This document shows positions 30,171-32,338 of a stretch of DNA of 32,338 nucleotides, piece after piece; the first letter of the stretch is position 1, and every line of letters starts with the position of its first letter. Source of the DNA: SIG565 sp045647785 (lineage in GTDB: Bacteria > Bacillota > Clostridia > Oscillospirales > Acutalibacteraceae); NCBI GenBank assembly GCA_045647785.1, contig JAZRMU010000081.1, forward strand, positions 1 through 32,338. The letters are read 5' to 3'. Below the pieces are notes generated by a model, which saw only the letters and a program-made list of their open reading frames with translations, did no database searches and was not told the origin of the DNA. The position numbers were made by a program, and so were the translations under genes.

Positions 30171-30905
30171 TTACTTTATCAAAGCGGCCTGCAGCTTTTT
30201 ATTTTTTGCAAGAGATAAGCCGAACTCCCTTACCGCTGTTTTAAGGTGAGCATTATCAGCCAACTGCTCGGAAACCACCGCCGCACGGTCGGTATTCTCA
30301 AATTCTACGGCACAAATAATTGCCACTATTGCATCAACCGTTTCGCTATTACCCGACACATACATTTCTGCCAGCATATCGAAAAGCTTTTTGATCTGCT
30401 TTTTGTTACCCGAATCGATAAGCGCCGCTACAGCGGGAACAAAATTTTCAACATAGAAATCAAGATATAGGAACCTGCCATACTTTTCAACATTTGCCTT
30501 ATAAGCATCCTTATACTGCGGGAACACAGCAAGAAGCTTTTGGGTAAATGCCAAAATAGTTGCGTTGTCGTTCTTTTCGGCTACGGGGAGCTGCGCTGCT
30601 ACTGTGCCGCGTTCCTTTTTTAGACCCAGCTTCCCGCGCAGAGTATCTGCGAAGTCAACACCCACCGCCAAAGCATCTCGCTCGTTTTGTGTTTCATCGA
30701 AAAGCCAGCTTGAAATAACTGCAAATTCAGAAACTGCGCCATCGGCAATATCGGCAAGTAACAGTTTAAACTGTTTTGTTTCCTCGCTATACTCAATTTT
30801 TACAGCATTCTGCTCGTTTTTAAAAATATCGCCCTCGCGGACAAACTTCTGCCCATCAAGCAGCACCTGCATTTCACTTATAATCGCATTGAAATATTTT
30901 TCCAT
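30171..30905 (-). CDS. Unrecognised 244-residue protein
   Basis: I do not recognise a family. Residues 1-95 look like an alpha/beta domain (EKYFNAIISEMQVLLDGQKF, then VKIEYSEETKQFKLLLADI), residues 120-244 are helical, possibly an alpha-repeat (LLAVFPQYKDAYKANVEKYG, DMLAEMYVSGNSETV). No signal peptide or membrane helix, so probably cytoplasmic. The ATG at 30905 has GGAG 8 bases upstream; a GTG at 30914 abuts that site. It is monocistronic and convergent with gdhA. Confidence 0.8.
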   Translation of the reverse strand: MEKYFNAIISEMQVLLDGQKFVREGDIFKNEQNAVKIEYSEETKQFKLLLADIADGAVSEFAVISSWLFDETQNERDALAVGVDFADTLRGKLGLKKERGTVAAQLPVAEKNDNATILAFTQKLLAVFPQYKDAYKANVEKYGRFLYLDFYVENFVPAVAALIDSGNKKQIKKLFDMLAEMYVSGNSETVDAIVAIICAVEFENTDRAAVVSEQLADNAHLKTAVREFGLSLAKNKKLQAALIK

Positions 30906-30973
30906 TTTTTTCACTCCAAACAGTAATTACATATATTATACATTATAATTTCCGTTTTGTCATCTAAAATTTC

Positions 30974-31002
30974 TTGCAAGAGTCATTTTTTTACAGTATA
31001 AT
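30974..31002 (+). promoter_or_regulatory. Promoter of rsmA
   Basis: TTGCAA (30974-30979), 17 bases, TATAAT (30997-31002). Confidence 0.65.
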
Positions 31003-31031
31003 AATTAAAGATAAGTTTTTGAGGTGATTTT

Positions 31032-31877
31032 TTGAACCTTTCGGATATTGGTACAATCAAAAAATATATGGGCGAGGGCTTTGCTTTTAAAAAAAGCCTC
31101 GGTCAGAACTTTTTAATAAATCCTTCGGTGTGCCCCCGTATGGCGGCTGCCGCTTGCGATAAGGAAACGGGCGTTTTGGAAATAGGTCCGGGTATTGGCG
31201 TGCTCACAAAAGAGCTGTCGGCTGCAGCAGGTAAGGTTGTAGCAATCGAACTGGATAACAGCCTTAAGCAGGTCCTGCCCGAAACACTGGCAGACTGCAA
31301 AAATGTCGAAATTATCTTTGGAGATGCTATGAAGCTGAATCTCCAAGAAATTATTAGGGAAAAGCTTGGAGAATATAAGAAAATCGCCGTTTGCGCCAAC
31401 CTGCCCTACTACATAACCTCCCCCATTATAACAATGCTGCTTGAAAGTCGCCTGCCCGCCGATAATATAACGGTTATGGTGCAAAAGGAGGCTGCCGAGC
31501 GTATATGTGCGCGCGTCGGCTCAAGAGAATCGGGCTCGCTCACCGTTATGGTGAATTATTATAGCGAGGCAAAGGTGCTTTTCCCCGTCAGCCGCGGCTC
31601 ATTTATGCCCGCGCCGAATGTGGATTCGGCAGTTATTCAACTTAAAATAAGGGAAAATCCGCCCGTAATACTTCAAAACGAACAATTTTTCTTTAAGTTC
31701 GTGCGTGCCTGCTTCGCACAACGCCGCAAAACCCTTGTAAACACCGTATCAAACACGCTTTCCATCTCCAAAGAGCAGCTGAAAGAGGTGCTTTGCTCTC
31801 TTTCGCTCCCCGAAACGGTGCGCAGTGAGCAGCTTACAATGCAGCAGCTAGCCGATATAGCGAATAAATTACAATAA
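31032..31877 (+). CDS. rsmA: 16S rRNA dimethyladenosine transferase
   Basis: A 281-residue SAM methyltransferase (KsgA) that dimethylates the two adjacent adenines near the 3' end of 16S rRNA late in 30S assembly. FKKSLGQNFLINPSV is the family N-terminal block, VLEIGPGIGVLTKEL is the SAM site, and ANLPYYITSPII is the catalytic NLPY motif. The small C-terminal domain carries FAQRRKTLVN. The start is TTG at 31032, chosen because GAGGTGA is 4 to 5 bases upstream and no ATG fits before the conserved block except one at about residue 13. Confidence 0.95.
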   Translation: MNLSDIGTIKKYMGEGFAFKKSLGQNFLINPSVCPRMAAAACDKETGVLEIGPGIGVLTKELSAAAGKVVAIELDNSLKQVLPETLADCKNVEIIFGDAMKLNLQEIIREKLGEYKKIAVCANLPYYITSPIITMLLESRLPADNITVMVQKEAAERICARVGSRESGSLTVMVNYYSEAKVLFPVSRGSFMPAPNVDSAVIQLKIRENPPVILQNEQFFFKFVRACFAQRRKTLVNTVSNTLSISKEQLKEVLCSLSLPETVRSEQLTMQQLADIANKLQ

Positions 31878-31881
31878 AATT

Positions 31882-31944
31882 CGCGATACTAAAAAAAAGT
31901 ATTGACAAAACGCTTTGTTATGATTATAATATTCTAGTATCGCG
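31882..31944. repeat. Perfect 10-bp inverted repeat bracketing the tRNA promoter
   Basis: CGCGATACTA at 31882-31891 and TAGTATCGCG at 31935-31944, 43 bases apart. The left arm sits upstream of the -35 box and the right arm on the predicted transcription start. Confidence 0.6.
31902..31930 (+). promoter_or_regulatory. Consensus promoter of tRNA-Met/tRNA-Glu
   Basis: TTGACA (31902-31907), 17 bases, TATAAT (31925-31930), both boxes perfect. Confidence 0.85.
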
Positions 31945-31949
31945 TATAT

Positions 31950-32026
31950 GGCTGTATAGCTCAGTTGGCTAGAGCATTCGGTTCATACCCGGAGTGTCAT
32001 TGGTTCGAGTCCAATTACAGCCACCA
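31950..32026 (+). tRNA. tRNA-Met (CAT), elongator type
   Basis: Cloverleaf read directly: acceptor GGCTGTA / TACAGCC, D stem GCTC/GAGC, anticodon arm TTCGG-TTCATAC-CCGGA with anticodon CAT, T arm ATTGG-TTCGAGT-CCAAT, discriminator A and encoded CCA. A paired first base pair (G-C) excludes the initiator. A tRNA-Ile with lysidine also carries CAT, but the sequence looks like elongator Met. Confidence 0.92.
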
Positions 32027-32029
32027 TAC

Positions 32030-32105
32030 GGCCCGGTGGTCAAGAGGCCTAAGACACCGCCCTTTCACGGCGGTAACACGGGTTCGAATCCCGTCCGGGT
32101 CACCA
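32030..32105 (+). tRNA. tRNA-Glu (TTC)
   Basis: Acceptor GGCCCGG / CCGGGTC (one G-T pair), anticodon arm CCGCC-CTTTCAC-GGCGG with anticodon TTC, T arm ACGGG-TTCGAAT-CCCGT, encoded CCA. Three bases after tRNA-Met, same transcript. Confidence 0.95.
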
Positions 32106-32106
32106 A

Positions 32107-32147
32107 AGAGAAGAATTACTCCAACGGAGTGGTTCTTCTCTTTTTTT
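32107..32147 (+). terminator. Terminator of the tRNA operon
   Basis: Long stem AGAGAAGAA / TTCTTCTCT extended through two G-T pairs and ACTCC / GGAGT, loop of three bases, then a run of T. Confidence 0.88.
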
Positions 32148-32188
32148 GCAAAAAACAGGGATTCGAACAGGAGGGAGCGAAGCGGAAG

Positions 32189-32211
32189 AAAACTGTTCAG
32201 TGAACAGTTTT
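32189..32211. repeat. Perfect 11-bp palindrome
   Basis: AAAACTGTTCA, one G, TGAACAGTTTT, then TT and G. It is part of a hairpin-rich stretch (32150-32245) downstream of the tRNAs in which no gene is supported. Confidence 0.55.
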
Positions 32212-32248
32212 TGCCGACGTGGGCGTGTAGGCACGTTGCGCCGTAAAG

Positions 32249-32280
32249 AAACACCTAACCCGTACGGGTTAGGTGTTTTT
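32249..32280 (-). terminator. 15-bp perfect palindrome, terminator for the gene at the right edge
   Basis: AAACACCTAACCCGT directly joined to its reverse complement, with T runs on both sides. It lies 7 bases beyond the stop of the partial minus-strand frame. Confidence 0.75.
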
Positions 32281-32287
32281 GATTTCA

Positions 32288-32338
32288 TTACTCGAATTTG
32301 ATTGAATAGATATCACTATCGAACATTCTTATTTTAAG
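32288..32338 (-). CDS. C-terminal end of an unknown minus-strand protein
   Basis: The last 16 codons before a TAA read LKIRMFDSDIYSIKFE. The frame is open to the window edge and is followed at once by a strong terminator, which is why I accept so short a piece. No family can be assigned. Confidence 0.5.
   Translation of the reverse strand, partial: LKIRMFDSDIYSIKFE

Noticed and set aside
31965..32254. Open frames crossing the two tRNA genes on both strands
   Set aside because: They translate tRNA sequence and the terminator; the cloverleaf structures explain the DNA.
1..32338. CRISPR arrays, insertion sequences, prophage or toxin-antitoxin modules
   Set aside because: No regularly spaced repeats, transposase, integrase or phage genes were found on either strand.

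Overview
The window is chromosomal DNA from a low-to-mid GC Firmicute, most likely an uncultured gut clostridium of the Oscillospiraceae/Ruminococcaceae type. The basis is gene content (mreBCD-PBP2-mgsA, hisS-aspS, a sigma-A-like promoter grammar of TTGACA-N17-TATAAT, strong GGAGG ribosome sites, frequent GTG/TTG starts, YwlE-type arginine phosphatase motif) and protein style. No rRNA, CRISPR array, insertion sequence or prophage was seen. Most of the window is core housekeeping DNA.

Layout. 1-0.6 kb: start of a secreted BspA-like leucine-rich repeat protein (runs off the left edge). 0.7-3.4 kb: rpmH-rnpA-yidD-yidC-jag, the cluster that normally sits next to dnaA/oriC, here without dnaA. 3.6-4.7 kb: histidine phosphatase-ruvX. 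4.8-8.1 kb (+): PTS EIIC-like membrane protein, nth, pyridoxamine kinase, tcdA. 8.1-9.2 kb: a small AT-rich accessory patch with TM2 and DUF2752 membrane proteins divergent from an XRE regulator, with a perfect palindromic operator. 9.3-11.7 kb: putP and a TetR regulator. 11.7-15.3 kb: mgsA-hisS-aspS. 15.4-25.1 kb: one long minus-strand block polA, arginine phosphatase-RimI fusion, tsaD, lipid kinase, mreB, mreC, mreD, PBP2. 25.2-27.0 kb (+): dusB (apparently leaderless) and yebC. 27.0-27.7 kb: a 700-base gene-poor AT-rich gap with a decayed lipoprotein gene and a cluster of near-consensus DnaA boxes, inverted and direct repeats; it is my candidate for a replication origin or other cis-acting region. 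27.7-28.6 kb: three small unrecognised minus-strand genes in an operon. 28.7-30.1 kb: gdhA. 30.2-30.9 kb: unrecognised protein. 31.0-32.1 kb: rsmA, then tRNA-Met and tRNA-Glu. The right edge holds hairpins and the last 16 codons of an unknown minus-strand gene.

How it fits together. Cell-wall elongation (MreBCD, PBP2), membrane insertion (YidC, YidD, Jag), tRNA modification (TsaD, TcdA, DusB), tRNA charging (AspS, HisS), rRNA modification (RsmA) and DNA repair/replication (PolA, Nth, RuvX) dominate. Genes left of 27.5 kb are mostly minus strand while gdhA, rsmA and the tRNAs to its right are plus strand, so transcription tends to point away from the 27.5 kb gap; this is compatible with, but does not prove, an origin there.

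The points I would look at first are the LMW arginine phosphatase-RimI fusion, the repeat-rich 27.2-27.7 kb gap with the neighbouring three-gene unknown operon, the MgsA homolog lacking two catalytic residues, the predicted leaderless dusB mRNA, and perfect inverted repeats flanking the tRNA promoter.
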